Below, one piece after another: positions 9,814-18,801 of a stretch of DNA of 64,000 bases. Positions within the stretch are counted from its first letter, which is position 1. Every line of letters starts with the position of its first letter. Under the pieces are notes generated by a model. It had not been told where the DNA came from. It saw only the letters and a list, made by a program, of their open reading frames with translations, and made no database searches. The translations under genes and the position numbers were made by a program. The stretch comes from an unidentified bacterial endosymbiont (GTDB lineage Bacteria; Pseudomonadota; Gammaproteobacteria; Enterobacterales; G038960095): NCBI RefSeq assembly GCF_918320885.1, contig NZ_OU907312.1:992465-1056464 (forward strand). The letters run 5' to 3'.

Positions 9814-10470
9814 ATGACGATTGAATGGCTTAAAAAAACGGCTGCCCTAGCAGCGTTGTCTTATATTCAACCTGAACAGCTTCTAGGCATTGGGACTGGC
9901 TCTACGGTTAACTATTTTATTGAAGCTTTAGCCACCTGCCGCATCCCGATTAAAGGGGTAGTCTCAAGCTCACAAGCCTCTACTCGCCAGTTGCAGGCGC
10001 TAGGCATTCCAATACTGGATAGCAATCGGGTGACGATGCTAGATAGCTATATCGATGGTGCTGATGAGGTCGATCCTCATAAGCAGTTAATTAAAGGTGG
10101 GGGAGCTGCTTTAACGGGCGAGAAAATCATCGCCGCCATGGCACGTCACTTTATCTGTATTGTTGATCACGGCAAACAGGTGAGCCGGTTAGGTCAATTT
10201 CCCGTGCCGGTTGAAGTCATTCCCATGGCCCGGGAGTATGTCACCCGTGAACTGATCAAATTGGGTGGGCATCCCGTTTACCGTCGAGGGGTTGTCACAG
10301 ATTATGGCCATCTGATTGTAGATGTCCATCGACTGATGATTAGAGATCCCTGTACCCTGGAGCAGCAGATTAACGGCATTGCTGGTGTGGTCACTGTTGG
10401 GCTATTTGCACACCGTGGAGCAGATACGGTACTTGTAGGCACCCCTGATGGGGTGCAGATTATCGTCTAA
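9814..10470 (+). CDS. rpiA: Ribose-5-phosphate isomerase A
   Basis: Interconverts ribose 5-phosphate and ribulose 5-phosphate, feeding nucleotide synthesis and, with transketolase in this window, the pentose phosphate cycle. It has 218 residues, the family length. Signature segments are [13 protein letters not shown] (phosphate loop), DGADEVD with the catalytic aspartates, and [12 protein letters not shown] with the catalytic glutamate and lysine. The ATG at 9814 fits the known N-terminus (TIEWLKK against E. coli TQDELKK). It is convergent with ygfA. It sits between the two inverted IS3 copies, together with ygfA, 6S RNA and zapA. Confidence 0.97.
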   Translation: MTIEWLKKTAALAALSYIQPEQLLGIGTGSTVNYFIEALATCRIPIKGVVSSSQASTRQLQALGIPILDSNRVTMLDSYIDGADEVDPHKQLIKGGGAALTGEKIIAAMARHFICIVDHGKQVSRLGQFPVPVEVIPMAREYVTRELIKLGGHPVYRRGVVTDYGHLIVDVHRLMIRDPCTLEQQINGIAGVVTVGLFAHRGADTVLVGTPDGVQIIV

Positions 10471-10516
10471 TCCATTACCTGAGTTGGGTTAATTTTCAAG
10501 GGGTTTTCATTGAAAA

Positions 10517-11155
10517 TCAGCGGGCAAAATCCTCGGTGAAGAATAGGTGATTCGGGGTCATGACGGCGTTTAGACGCCGATCCCAGCAAGCCCGTGGTAA
10601 CGAGGTGATCTGTTGACAGTCATGGGCTAAGCCAATCATGATCAGCGGTTGTTGCCGCGGATCTGTCTGAAGATGGGCATTCAAGGTGCGATCATAGTAG
10701 CCACCGCCCATCCCCAGTCGGTGACAGTCGCTGTCGAAAGCGACTACCGGCAGTAAAATCACCGTTAATTGGGAGAGTGGACAAGCCGCTTCCAGCGGTA
10801 GCAGCGGCTCTAGAATGCCGAATCGGTTACGCTGTAATGGAGTCTCGCTGCTATAAGGAAAAAACAGCAGCGCTCCTGTTCGTTGTGGATCAAGTTTGGG
10901 TAGGTAGAGCTGCTTGTGTTGCCACCATAACTGTTGACAGAGCGGCTGCGGGTCGATTTCTCCATCAAAGGAGCAGTAGAGTGCGATGTGTTGCGCCTGT
11001 TGCAGGGCTGGGTGAGCAGAGAGCCGATGCTGCAGTGCTAGCGCTGCCGAGTGCTGCTGGCTGGATGTTAAGCGAGCGCGCCGCTGGCGCATCAGGCGGC
11101 GCAATACTTGGCGCTGCTGTTCGTTAGGCGTCGGCCTAAGGGGTTCTGTAGTCAT
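10517..11155 (-). CDS. ygfA: 5-formyltetrahydrofolate cyclo-ligase
   Basis: ATP-dependent conversion of 5-formyltetrahydrofolate to 5,10-methenyltetrahydrofolate. The ATG at 11153-11155 (MTTEPLRP) gives 212 residues. The longer in-frame reading to 11257 would run through the 6S RNA gene and is rejected. Conserved parts are the basic LRRLMRQRRARL N-terminal helix, the FPYSSETPLQRNRFGILEP segment and the glycine-rich LGMGGGYYDRTL phosphate loop. Lying directly downstream of ssrS matches the enterobacterial arrangement, where both share one transcript. Confidence 0.95.
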   Translation of the reverse strand: MTTEPLRPTPNEQQRQVLRRLMRQRRARLTSSQQHSAALALQHRLSAHPALQQAQHIALYCSFDGEIDPQPLCQQLWWQHKQLYLPKLDPQRTGALLFFPYSSETPLQRNRFGILEPLLPLEAACPLSQLTVILLPVVAFDSDCHRLGMGGGYYDRTLNAHLQTDPRQQPLIMIGLAHDCQQITSLPRACWDRRLNAVMTPNHLFFTEDFAR

Positions 11156-11168
11156 AAGTGAGGAGGTA

Positions 11169-11348
11169 GAGTCCCCAAGATGTCGTCGCGAGCAGTCACC
11201 CTTGAACCCAGGGTTCAAGGCGAGCAGGTCGGTCACCACCTTAGGCTTCTCAACCAAGGCCGAGCGTGCTCACTAGTGGTAACAAGGCCTGCTCTATTAT
11301 TATTATCGGCTCAGGGAATCAACCCGCTAACCTACATCCCAGGGGAAT
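11169..11348 (-). ncRNA. ssrS: 6S RNA
   Basis: The small RNA that mimics an open promoter and sequesters sigma-70 RNA polymerase. On the minus strand the 5' part (CCCTGAGCCGATA), the central GAGCACGCTCGG and GAGAAGCCT elements, CCTTGAACC...GGTTCAAGG and the closing GACGACATCTTGGGGA match E. coli 6S RNA in order. The 5' (CCCCTGGGATGT) and 3' ends can pair to close the long stem. It lies between zapA and ygfA exactly as in enterics. Ends are estimated by alignment and may be off by a few bases. Confidence 0.95.
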
Positions 11349-11366
11349 AACACTGATTATAGTTCA

Positions 11367-11669
11367 TCAATCTGGTGAAGCAACCAATCTAGTTTTCATC
11401 AACGCCTGCTCTAAGCGCTTTTGTAGCTGCCCTGTTTTGGAGAGAACAACGTCGAACTGCTCACGACTTCTCTGCTTACTCTGGAGCAACTCATTGCAGA
11501 GATTCAGCGCGACAACCATCACTAACTGTTCACTATTAACCACTTTAAGCCGTTGTTTGAGATCTTGCAAGCGTTCATTCAAGTTAATCACTGCTTGTTG
11601 CAGATCTGCTTGTTCTTCAACGGGACAATTCACAGTGAATTTACGTCCGAGTATTTGAATACTAACCAT
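11367..11669 (-). CDS. zapA: Cell division protein ZapA
   Basis: Small cytosolic protein that bundles FtsZ filaments at the division site. At 100 residues it is near the usual 109. The N-terminal beta-rich head carries MVSIQILGRKFTVNCP. It is followed by a long coiled-coil region (about residues 25-95) with the conserved NLNERLQDLKQRL and LNLCNELL stretches. It is followed on the same strand by 6S RNA and ygfA. The usual divergent neighbour ygfB is not seen upstream; instead there is a run of stem-loops. Confidence 0.93.
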   Translation of the reverse strand: MVSIQILGRKFTVNCPVEEQADLQQAVINLNERLQDLKQRLKVVNSEQLVMVVALNLCNELLQSKQRSREQFDVVLSKTGQLQKRLEQALMKTRLVASPD

Positions 11670-11712
11670 TTTTTATGTCATCGCTGATAGGTTGCGGGGT
11701 TAGTCAAACAGC

Positions 11713-11815
11713 GATCAGCTCAGAAGCTGGCAGCTGATCTCCCAGAGTGATTGAGCACGAACAGAGGGCTCAATCACCGCCTGCAAGCGGTTCAGGCACT
11801 TCATAGGCTATCGCC
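11713..11815. other. Cluster of stem-loops upstream of zapA
   Basis: The 332-bp gap between zapA and the orphan gene holds no convincing ORF but has consecutive inverted repeats. These are GATCAGCT/AGCTGATC (arms 11713-11720 and 11732-11739), TGATTGAGC/GCTCAATCA (11748-11756 and 11768-11776), and a short TAGGC/GCCTA hairpin further right. They could shape the zapA leader RNA, act as a terminator cluster, or be remnants of a lost gene. The rest of the gap turns AT-rich toward 12000. Confidence 0.45.
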
Positions 11816-12795
11816 TACGACAGCGTGCTCTACCCTGTTTACTCTAGCATGACCTGTAGGATAGCGCCAGTACAACCCTGATCCATTGCTGAAATAGCCC
11901 GTCGATATCATCCAGCCCTTAAGTCATAAAAAATAATTGTTTTAATAACAAAAAATAGTAAAATGGATGGTGTATGTTAAATGATAAGGTAAATTGTAAA
12001 AATGAGTGGCGTGTCAAAATTAACCAATGCTGCAGTAAATGATATCAGATTGAAGTTGAATTCAATGATATTGAATTTAAAAAATATTTGGTCGGGTGAT
12101 TGTGTTAATAAAAGTGATTTTGATAAACAGCACATGGATAAACTAGGGCCTGTTGAGGTTTCACATGGGCAGCCATAGATAACTACAAGCCATGGCTAGC
12201 ATACTTTGATAATTGCGCTTCAATTTATCAAACCTGGTGGCAATGGCTCGAAAATGCTTTAGCCTGGCGAAGGCATTTTCCACAAGATGTCTGAGTTTAT
12301 ACAGATGCCTATCTAGGCTAGCGTTCCCTATCACTGAGTTTTTCTTTCTGGGTATATTCGGAACAGTGCCTTTCTCAGAGATTTGTTGGCGTATTGCCTT
12401 GCTGTCATAACCTTTATCAGCCGTCAGAACTTCAGGGGGTGGAAAGGATTCTATCAAGCTCGGAGCCGCTAAACAGTCGTGAACTTGTCCGCCGGTAATT
12501 TTAAAAGAAATGGGTAATCCATAGCTGTCTACTGCCAGGTGAATCTTACTGGTACGGTCTGCCCGGCTGATGCCAATGGCCTCACAATCCTTACCAGCAG
12601 CCCCTGCACTATGTTGGTGGGCCTTTACATAGCTTCCATCCATGAATACCCATTCCAAATCAGGATCTTGGACTACTGCTTTAAAAATCCTTAACCACTT
12701 GCCAGTCATCGACCAGTCTGATCTTGCTACCCTTTAACGGACACAACGAAGAGGAACAAAGCGTATAATTTTTTGTTACTTTTTGAGGTGAAGTT

Positions 12796-13095
12796 ATGAA
12801 TCAAGGGGAATCAAGGAGCTATGATAAGGAATTCAAGCTGAATGCGGTAAAGCTGTATCACAGCACTGGTAAAACGCTCTGTCAATTGAGCGAGGAATTG
12901 GGAGTTCCCAAGAGTACATTGGCAGGGTGGGTCCATCAGCATAACAAGGATGGTGCAGAGGCTTTCCCGGGCAAAGGATACCTGAAAGCGTCTGATGCTG
13001 AGCTCAGTCAATTGCGGAAAGAATTGGCGATAGCACGCGAAGAGAGGGATATCCTAAAAAAAGCCTTGGGCATCTTCTCAGTGGCCCGCAAGTAA
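12796..13095 (+). CDS. IS3-family transposase OrfA (copy 2)
   Basis: The same 99-residue protein as in copy 1, with an N-terminal helix-turn-helix and a C-terminal zipper-like helix. The AGGTGAAG ribosome site is seen directly upstream. The A-run for -1 slippage is at 13056-13062, followed by G. After a slip the frame continues without a stop through SLGHLLSGPQVKYQ into the OrfB frame, consistent with production of a full OrfAB transposase. Confidence 0.95.
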   Translation: MNQGESRSYDKEFKLNAVKLYHSTGKTLCQLSEELGVPKSTLAGWVHQHNKDGAEAFPGKGYLKASDAELSQLRKELAIAREERDILKKALGIFSVARK

Positions 13096-13106
13096 AATAC
13101 CAGTTT

Positions 13107-13961
13107 ATGCAAAAGCATGCTGGGGAATTCAGCGTAGAGAGGATGTCCAACGTGTTAGGTGTATCCCGCAGTGGCTATTATCAGTTTATCAAGGCTGAGC
13201 CATCCAAGCGCTATTGTGAGGATGAGCGTTTAATATCTGAAATTAAAGAGGTTTATACCATAAGCAACCAAATTTACGGTAGCCCACGTATCCATGCTGA
13301 GTTACGAGCTAGAGGTGAGCGCTGTTCACGCAAACGGGTTTGTCGGCTAATGAAAGCAGCCCATATTGCGGCTAAGATGAAAAAACGATTTAAGGTAACC
13401 ACAATAGTCGATCCAAAGGCCGCAGTGGCGCCTAATTTACTCAAGCAGAAGTTCACAGCCACTCGCCCTGATCAATACTGGGCAGCAGATATTACCTATA
13501 TTCCGACCCAAGAGGGATGGTTGTATGTTGCTATCGTACTGGACCTGTTCTCTCGTAGTATCGTGGGGATGGATATGCAAGCTCACATGACCACCGAGTT
13601 AGTAGCCGCAGCATTACGCCAGGCAATAACACGGAGGAAGCCTGCTGCAGGTCTCATCCACCACTCCGACCGAGGCAGCCAGTATACCAGCAAAGGATTC
13701 AAGGCTGTATCGGCGCATCACCAGATAACGCTTAGCATGAGTAGTACGGGCAATTGTTATGACAATGCAGTAGCAGAGAGTTTTTTCCATACCTTAAAAA
13801 CAGAGCACACCCACTTTGAACGTTTTGAGAGCAGAGAACAAGCCAAATTGAGCATTTTTGAATACGTAGAAGTGTTTTATAACCGACAGAGACGGCACTC
13901 AACGCTAGGCTATCTGTCTCCTGTAAATTTTGAAAAAAATTGGTTATCCCAGGTCGCTTAA
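13107..13961 (+). CDS. IS3-family transposase OrfB (copy 2)
   Basis: The same 284-residue DDE transposase as copy 1. Catalytic positions are in WAADITYIP, HHSDRGSQYT and DNAVAESFF. It starts 11 bases after the orfA stop. No stop or frame change interrupts it, so this copy and copy 1 both look functional. Nothing else in the element besides orfA, orfB and the terminal repeats is coding. Confidence 0.96.
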   Translation: MQKHAGEFSVERMSNVLGVSRSGYYQFIKAEPSKRYCEDERLISEIKEVYTISNQIYGSPRIHAELRARGERCSRKRVCRLMKAAHIAAKMKKRFKVTTIVDPKAAVAPNLLKQKFTATRPDQYWAADITYIPTQEGWLYVAIVLDLFSRSIVGMDMQAHMTTELVAAALRQAITRRKPAAGLIHHSDRGSQYTSKGFKAVSAHHQITLSMSSTGNCYDNAVAESFFHTLKTEHTHFERFESREQAKLSIFEYVEVFYNRQRRHSTLGYLSPVNFEKNWLSQVA

Positions 13962-14723
13962 GGTTTCTCTTCTCTGTGTCTAAAAAAAGGTGGCAAGATC
14001 AGTCATTAAATTTTTTGTAGAGGGAGGCCGATTTGCCAAATTGCTTCGGCAAGTCACGCCAAGGGCACCCTACATGCATTCGATAGAACATTCCCTCAAC
14101 TTCCAATCGAAGATTGAGCTTGTCATAAATTCCTTCTTGAAGCATGATCGTTTTTAGCTTCGACCACTGCTCATCACTGAGCATTAAGCGGGGCATTGCA
14201 AACTCGTTTTTTTGTTGGTATCACAACGACAATATTACGAGTTTGCTCTTATATTTCAATAAATTATAGCGAAACCTCAACAGGCCCTAGTAGGCGAGCT
14301 ACTTTCAAAGGTTATTAGCCTGGCTAGTAGGATTAACAGAGAAATCTCTCCAGCCCCAGCATTTTTGGTAGGTGGATCCTGCTCAGCTGCCGCCTTGATG
14401 GGAAACATGAGTGCATTTCACCAGACTCCAAGGGAAACAGAGTCAACTGATAACAGAAGTTGGAGTTGGACTAATCCCAATCACCCTACCATGATAGATA
14501 GGGGTTGTAGCTTATCACCATCGCTATAGGCCCGGTTATCCTGTCCAGTGGACGTTTGCTAGCAATGGTGGATCTGCTTAAAATTGAACATAAGCCCTTC
14601 TCCGGCAATCTAGTCAACGACCATTCAGTTAGGTGAGAAAAAACTGAGCTGGGGGTCCTGGTGAAGCTCCGCGGATCACGGAGAGGAAGGGATGTCCAGC
14701 AGCGAATACTTCTCCTCAAAGTT

Positions 14724-15713
14724 TTATAGCCGCAGTTGGATCTGTTCAACCAGGTGGTCACTGCCTTTAGTCAAAATTAAACAGGCGTGCTGGCGGGTAG
14801 GGAGGATGTTCTCGCTTAGATTAAGGCCGTTGGTACGCTCCCAAATCTTACAGGCGGTTGCAATCGCCAGTGCTCGCGGCAGCTGGGCATAGTGGTGGAA
14901 ATGGCTGCGACTGTCACGAAAACCATGGTCACAAAACAGCAAGAACCGTTCGATATACCAGCGTTTGAGACGTGCTTCCGGCGCATCGATATAGAGTGAA
15001 AAATCCAAAAAATCAGCAATAAAGCGCTGAGAATGGTGGCAGCGGTCATCAGGTCGTTGTTGAAGTACGTTTAACCCCTCTAAAATCACCACTTCAGGGC
15101 ACTCTAAGATCTGTTGCTGATCTGGAACGATGTCATAGAGGAGATGCGAATAGAGGGGCACCGGAATGGTTGCTTGACCCGCTTTCAAATCATTCATCAA
15201 TTGCAGTAAGCGCGGCCGGTCGTAGGATTGTGGAAACCCTTTTTTATGTTGCAGATTGCGCGCTTGTAATTCGCTATTAGCGTAGAGAAAACCATCGGTA
15301 GTGACTAAAGCAACCTGGCGCTCCCGTGGCCAGCGGCTCAGCAGCCATTGCAGTATGCGGGCGCTGGTACTTTTACCCGCTGCGACACTGCCGGCAATCC
15401 CCAGGATATACGGTCCTGGGGGAAGGCAGCCCTGCTGCCCTTGAATCGCCTGCTGCTGGTGATAAGCGTCAATCTCGCTATTCAGTAGGCAGGCCAGTGG
15501 CCAATAGATCGTCCTGACTTCATTCAAGGAGAGGTGATCATTGATCCCTTGCAGCTGTGCAATCTCTTCTGCATTTAAAGTCAAGGGGATAGCAGTACTA
15601 CAGCGGCTAGACCAAGCTTGCGGCGTATAGTGCTGATAGGGCGTGTGGTACGCTGACTGCTGCGCTACGGCTGCTAGGATCTGGGGGGCTGGCATGGCGT
15701 TGGCTGTTGACAA
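14724..15713 (-). CDS. coaA: Pantothenate kinase type I
   Basis: First and rate-controlling step of coenzyme A synthesis, phosphorylating pantothenate with ATP. It has 329 residues (E. coli 316). The P-loop is GSVAAGKSTSAR, followed by TTDGFLYANSEL, KKGFPQSYD, YSHLLYDIVPD, LEGLNVLQ and the C-terminal NILPTRQHACLILTK. The start is uncertain: ATG at 15713 or the in-frame ATG at 15695. Either overlaps the end of nqrM on the same strand, so coaA may be read from the nqr operon transcript, an unusual pairing. The 195 bp between it and the orphan gene hold only a short CTCCG/CGGAG hairpin. Confidence 0.94.
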   Translation of the reverse strand: MSTANAMPAPQILAAVAQQSAYHTPYQHYTPQAWSSRCSTAIPLTLNAEEIAQLQGINDHLSLNEVRTIYWPLACLLNSEIDAYHQQQAIQGQQGCLPPGPYILGIAGSVAAGKSTSARILQWLLSRWPRERQVALVTTDGFLYANSELQARNLQHKKGFPQSYDRPRLLQLMNDLKAGQATIPVPLYSHLLYDIVPDQQQILECPEVVILEGLNVLQQRPDDRCHHSQRFIADFLDFSLYIDAPEARLKRWYIERFLLFCDHGFRDSRSHFHHYAQLPRALAIATACKIWERTNGLNLSENILPTRQHACLILTKGSDHLVEQIQLRL

Positions 15714-15862
15714 GAGGTCTTACAGTCGCAGAGTTTATTCAATCCTAAAGCGCTTAGTCCCCCACAGCTGCCTTGAAGCTTTTTTCGTTGTAGGAGATAG
15801 CCACTCGCCATGGCAGTTACGATGCCGAGCAGTAGCACAAAGGTTAATAGTAAGGTGATCAT
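15674..15862 (-). CDS. nqrM: Na+-NQR maturation protein NqrM
   Basis: Small membrane protein (62 residues) needed to deliver iron to the Na+-pumping NADH:quinone reductase. The N-terminus is one membrane helix (about 3-25). It is followed by a short cytosolic part with the conserved cysteine cluster: GSCGGL, then LCDCKTSC. DUF539/NqrM genes follow nqrF-apbE in many marine and enteric bacteria, which is the arrangement here. It begins within the last bases of apbE and overlaps the start of coaA by about 40 bp. Confidence 0.85.
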   Translation of the reverse strand: MITLLLTFVLLLGIVTAMASGYLLQRKKLQGSCGGLSALGLNKLCDCKTSCQQPTPCQPPRS

Positions 15863-16971
15863 GAGTGCCCCTTATCCAGCGTCAGGTAGGGTTGGAAGGC
15901 TGTGGAGTAGTGCTCAGTAAAGCCTGTTGGGGTTTTGACCAACAGCAGCAGTGGGATCTGGTGTTGATTGGCCATGGCCAGCGCTTTTTCAGGACCTAAA
16001 ACCGAGAAAGCGGTGGCGAGTCCATCGGCAGTCATGCAAGAGGGATGCAGCACCGTGGCTGAAACCAGGTGATGGGTAATGGGTCTTCCCGTGCGTGGAT
16101 CGAGGGTGTGGGAGTAACGAATGCCTGCTTGTTCAAAGTAGTTACGGTAGTCACCCGAGGTTGCTAGCGCCCCCTCTCCTGGTGTGAGCAGTCGGCTAGC
16201 AGCTTGTGAGGGATCACTCGGGTTTTCAATGGCAATCCGCCACGGTTGCCGCTGGGGATTATGCCCTTTAAAGCGCATCTCGCCGCCAATAGTCACTAAA
16301 TAGTGCTCAATCCCCAGGGAGGCTAGATAGTCTGCCAAATCATCCACTCCAAATCCTTTGGCAATGCCAGAGAGATCGAGTGCTAGTTGTGGAATCGGTT
16401 TACTGATACCAGTCGGATGTACCCCTAATTTATCTAACCCGATCCAGGCCCGGCACTGGCTTAAAGCTTGGTGAGTGGGAAGGCGCTCTTGCAGTGGGAC
16501 GGGTGGGCCAAAACCCCAGAGATCGACTAGGGGGCCTAGCGTAATATCTAAAGCCCCTTCACTCAGCTGATGCAGACGCACCGCTTCGCGGATGACCAAC
16601 AGGGTCTCAGGGGCTAGTGGAAACAGCTGATTGACGGCACGGCTGCGATTAAAACGACTTAATTCAGAGTCAGGCCGGTAGGTAGACATTAGATCATTGA
16701 TATGCTCTAAGCGCTGTTCCAAGGCTTGTTGCACGGTTTTGGGGGGGGCTAAGTGGGGGTGATTTAAATATTTGACCACATAATAGGTTCCCATGGTCGC
16801 CCCCGAAAGCGATACCCATTGAGGCTGCTGACTGCGGCAAGCGTTTAAGCCTAGTAGTAGTAGGCTGAGCCGCAACCAGGAGACAGCAGCCTTCACTAGG
16901 GAGGCATCACAGAGATATTGCAGCCTAGCGTTCATCCAGTGTGTTCTAATAGGATTAACCTCCAAAATCAT
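15859..16971 (-). CDS. apbE: FAD:protein FMN transferase (lipoprotein)
   Basis: Attaches FMN covalently to threonines of NqrB and NqrC, using FAD as donor. It has 370 residues with a type II signal peptide ending LLLGLNAC (lipobox). The ApbE fold is seen in [23 protein letters not shown] and [12 protein letters not shown], where the metal/FAD site lies. Its start overlaps the end of nqrF by 17 bp, so the two are translationally coupled. Its target motifs are present in NqrB and NqrC of this same operon. The ATG at 16971 gives an N-terminus longer than usual; later starts such as the ATG in HWMNARLQ (residue 13) are possible. Confidence 0.96.
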   Translation of the reverse strand: MILEVNPIRTHWMNARLQYLCDASLVKAAVSWLRLSLLLLGLNACRSQQPQWVSLSGATMGTYYVVKYLNHPHLAPPKTVQQALEQRLEHINDLMSTYRPDSELSRFNRSRAVNQLFPLAPETLLVIREAVRLHQLSEGALDITLGPLVDLWGFGPPVPLQERLPTHQALSQCRAWIGLDKLGVHPTGISKPIPQLALDLSGIAKGFGVDDLADYLASLGIEHYLVTIGGEMRFKGHNPQRQPWRIAIENPSDPSQAASRLLTPGEGALATSGDYRNYFEQAGIRYSHTLDPRTGRPITHHLVSATVLHPSCMTADGLATAFSVLGPEKALAMANQHQIPLLLLVKTPTGFTEHYSTAFQPYLTLDKGHS

Positions 16972-18178
16972 CTAGCCTGATTTGATCAGCTTCCACTCCG
17001 AGATCCTGGAGCATAGCGATTACGGCCTGATTCATCATCGGCGGACCACAGAGGTAAAACTCACACTCATCAACTGCCTCATGCTGTTGTAAATAGTGAT
17101 CATAGAGGACTTGATGAATGAAGCCGGTATAGCCCCCCCACTGATCTTGCGGCTGGGGATCGGAGAGACTGACAAACCAACGAAAATTTGGGTGGCTCTG
17201 TTGAAGCTGATCAAACTCTTCGGTATAGAACATCTCTCGTTTGGAACGTGCACCATACCAGAAAGTCATTTTACGGTGTGTTTTCAGGCGCTTGAGTTGA
17301 TCAAAGATATGAGAACGCATGGGGGCCATGCCCGCCCCACCGCCGATAAAGACCATTTCAGCACCACTCTCTTTAGCAAAGAATTCACCAAAGGGGCCTG
17401 AGATTGTCACCTGATCACCGGGTTTAAGCGACCAGATATAAGAGGACATTTGACCAGGGGGCAGTTGAGGACGCGCTGCCGGTGGCGTGGCAATCCGTAC
17501 ATTGAGCATGACAATTCCTCGCTCTTCTGGATAATTAGCCAGGGAGTAAGCTCGGCTAACGGGTTCATCCACGACAGAGTGATAGTCGAATAGTCGATGC
17601 TGTTCCCACTCTTCACGATAATGTGTGGGTATCTCAAAGTCACAATAGCGCGCCTGATGGGGTGGTGCTTCAATTTGAATATAGCCTCCAGCACGAAAGG
17701 GAATCGATTCACCATTGGGAAGTTGTAATTTAAGTTCTTTGATATAGGTCGCTTTACTGTCGTTAGAGATCACAGTGCAGTGCCACTTTTTAACACCAAA
17801 AATGGCTTCTGGAAGCTGTAATTGCATCGATTGCTTCACGCTCACTTGGCAGGCCAAGCGACAGCCGTTAACGGCCTCTCGTTTATTAATATGAGTCAAT
17901 TCAGTCGGCAGAATTTTCCCACCGCCTTCTGGAATCATGATTCTGCACTGCCCACACGTGCCACCGCCGCCACACGCAGAGGAGATAAAGAGGCCACGGC
18001 TGGCTAAGACGTTGAGCAATTTACCACCAGCCGTGGTAGTAAAGGAGCGATCGGGGTGGCCCTGAATCGTTATGGTCACCTGTTCATTGCTAACCAGCTG
18101 GTATTTGGCCAATAGAATAATCACCACTAAAGCCAGGACCAGGGTAGTAAAAAGGGTTATCCCAAGCAGCATTTCCAT
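16955..18178 (-). CDS. nqrF: Na+-NQR subunit F
   Basis: Electron-input subunit that oxidises NADH. It has 407 residues. One N-terminal membrane helix (about 3-25) is followed by a plant-type 2Fe-2S domain with [12 protein letters not shown] and a later GCRLAC. Then come an FAD-binding domain (RAYSLANYP) and a ferredoxin-reductase NADH domain ([23 protein letters not shown]). It begins 20 bp after nqrE. All cofactor ligands I would expect are present, supporting a working pump. Confidence 0.98.
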   Translation of the reverse strand: MEMLLGITLFTTLVLALVVIILLAKYQLVSNEQVTITIQGHPDRSFTTTAGGKLLNVLASRGLFISSACGGGGTCGQCRIMIPEGGGKILPTELTHINKREAVNGCRLACQVSVKQSMQLQLPEAIFGVKKWHCTVISNDSKATYIKELKLQLPNGESIPFRAGGYIQIEAPPHQARYCDFEIPTHYREEWEQHRLFDYHSVVDEPVSRAYSLANYPEERGIVMLNVRIATPPAARPQLPPGQMSSYIWSLKPGDQVTISGPFGEFFAKESGAEMVFIGGGAGMAPMRSHIFDQLKRLKTHRKMTFWYGARSKREMFYTEEFDQLQQSHPNFRWFVSLSDPQPQDQWGGYTGFIHQVLYDHYLQQHEAVDECEFYLCGPPMMNQAVIAMLQDLGVEADQIRLDDFGG

Positions 18179-18198
18179 GGGGTACTCCTGTTAATCAA

Positions 18199-18795
18199 TT
18201 ATAACTGGATGCCAGAGAAGCACATAAACGCCATGGCCATTAAGCCGGTGGTAATAAAGGTGATCCCTAACCCCCGTAACCCCTCGGGCACATTGGCGTA
18301 GCGTAGTTTTTCACGGATAGCGGCTAACGTCACAATGGCCAAAAACCAACCGAGCCCAGCCCCAAAGCCGTAAACCACGGACTCGGTAAAATTGTAATGC
18401 CGTTGTACCATGAAGGAGACGCCGCCGAAAATAGCACAGTTGACCGCAATCAGCGGTAGATAGATGCCGAGGGTCTGGTACAGGGCTGGGAAAAAACGGT
18501 CTAAGATCATCTCTAAAATCTGTACGATGGCTGAAATAACACCGATAAAGGTAATAAAATTGAGAAAGCTTAAATCGACCCCAGGGAGCAGTGCCCCCTC
18601 TCTCAGTAACCCAGCATAGATAAGATGATTAGCCGGGACTGAGAGGGTTAAGACCGCCGTGACTGCTACCCCTAAGCCAGCGGCGGTCGCCACCCGTTTG
18701 GAGACGGCTAACAGGGTACACATCCCGAGAAAGAAGGCGAGGGCCATATTTTCTACAAACAGCGCCCGGACTAGCAGGCTAAGGTAGTGTTGCAT
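18199..18795 (-). CDS. nqrE: Na+-NQR subunit E
   Basis: Polytopic inner-membrane subunit, homologous to RnfA and paired with NqrD to coordinate the intramembrane iron centre. It has 198 residues and six hydrophobic segments. The conserved [17 protein letters not shown] near residue 16 contains one of the ligand cysteines. [17 protein letters not shown] is the second conserved half-helix with a cysteine. It starts six bases after the nqrD stop. Length and motifs match the family. Confidence 0.97.
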   Translation of the reverse strand: MQHYLSLLVRALFVENMALAFFLGMCTLLAVSKRVATAAGLGVAVTAVLTLSVPANHLIYAGLLREGALLPGVDLSFLNFITFIGVISAIVQILEMILDRFFPALYQTLGIYLPLIAVNCAIFGGVSFMVQRHYNFTESVVYGFGAGLGWFLAIVTLAAIREKLRYANVPEGLRGLGITFITTGLMAMAFMCFSGIQL

Positions 18796-18801
18796 GATGA
18801 C

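Larger units (their letters stand above)
12719..14001 (+). mobile_element. IS3-family insertion sequence, copy 2 (1283 bp)
   Basis: Identical in length, end sequences and encoded proteins to the copy at 8006-9288, but in the opposite orientation. The target duplication is GTC (12716-12718 and 14002-14004). It sits inside the IS5-family transposase gene. Each copy has a matching duplication on its own two sides. Confidence 0.97.
12161..14196 (-). pseudogene. IS5-family transposase, split by IS3 copy 2
   Basis: The N-terminal 65 residues (14002-14196, MLSDEQWSKLKTIM, then the CPWRDLP motif typical of DUF4096) and the C-terminal part (12161-12715) rejoin in frame when the IS3 element and one GTC duplication are removed, giving about 249 residues. 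The DDE_Tnp_1 residues are visible in VFMDGSYVKAHQH, LTADKGYDS and RHLVENAFARLKHFRAIATRF. No other damage is visible, so the element was probably active shortly before IS3 entered. It is now inactivated unless the IS3 excises precisely. Confidence 0.93.
12146..14287 (-). mobile_element. IS5-family insertion sequence, itself interrupted by IS3 copy 2
   Basis: Terminal inverted repeats of 17 bases, GGGCCTGTTGAGGTTTC (12146-12162) and its complement (14271-14287), bound the element. A TA dinucleotide repeats on each side (12144-12145, 14288-14289). Without the inner IS3 copy the element would be about 856 bp, fitting the IS427/IS1031-type subgroup of IS5. Its transposase runs on the minus strand. 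It landed inside the small unknown gene described separately. Confidence 0.93.
12002..14529 (+). pseudogene. Unknown small gene interrupted by an IS5-family element
   Basis: An ATG at 12002, in AT-rich DNA, opens a frame of 48 codons ending at the IS5 left end (12145). Removing 12146-14287 and one TA of the duplicated target, the same frame continues from 14290 for 79 more codons to a TAG at 14527-14529, rebuilding a protein of about 127 residues. I do not recognise it. The N-terminal half is Asn/Lys/Ser-rich and helix-like (LNSMILNLKNIW), the middle has AFLVGGSCSAAALMG, and the C-terminus is polar. The exact in-frame rejoining argues that it was a real gene until the insertion. Confidence 0.6.

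Noticed and set aside
10492-10517. ATTTTCAA/TTGAAAAT hairpin between rpiA and ygfA
   Set aside because: AT-only arms with no U-run; too weak to call a terminator.
11156-11257. N-terminal extension of ygfA
   Set aside because: It would overlap the 6S RNA gene; the ATG at 11155 fits the family start.
11266-11658. 130-codon plus-strand ORF
   Set aside because: It is the complement of 6S RNA and zapA, both of which are well supported.
14486-14761. 91-codon minus-strand ORF
   Set aside because: It runs out of phase with coaA and antisense to the rebuilt orphan gene, with no recognisable content.
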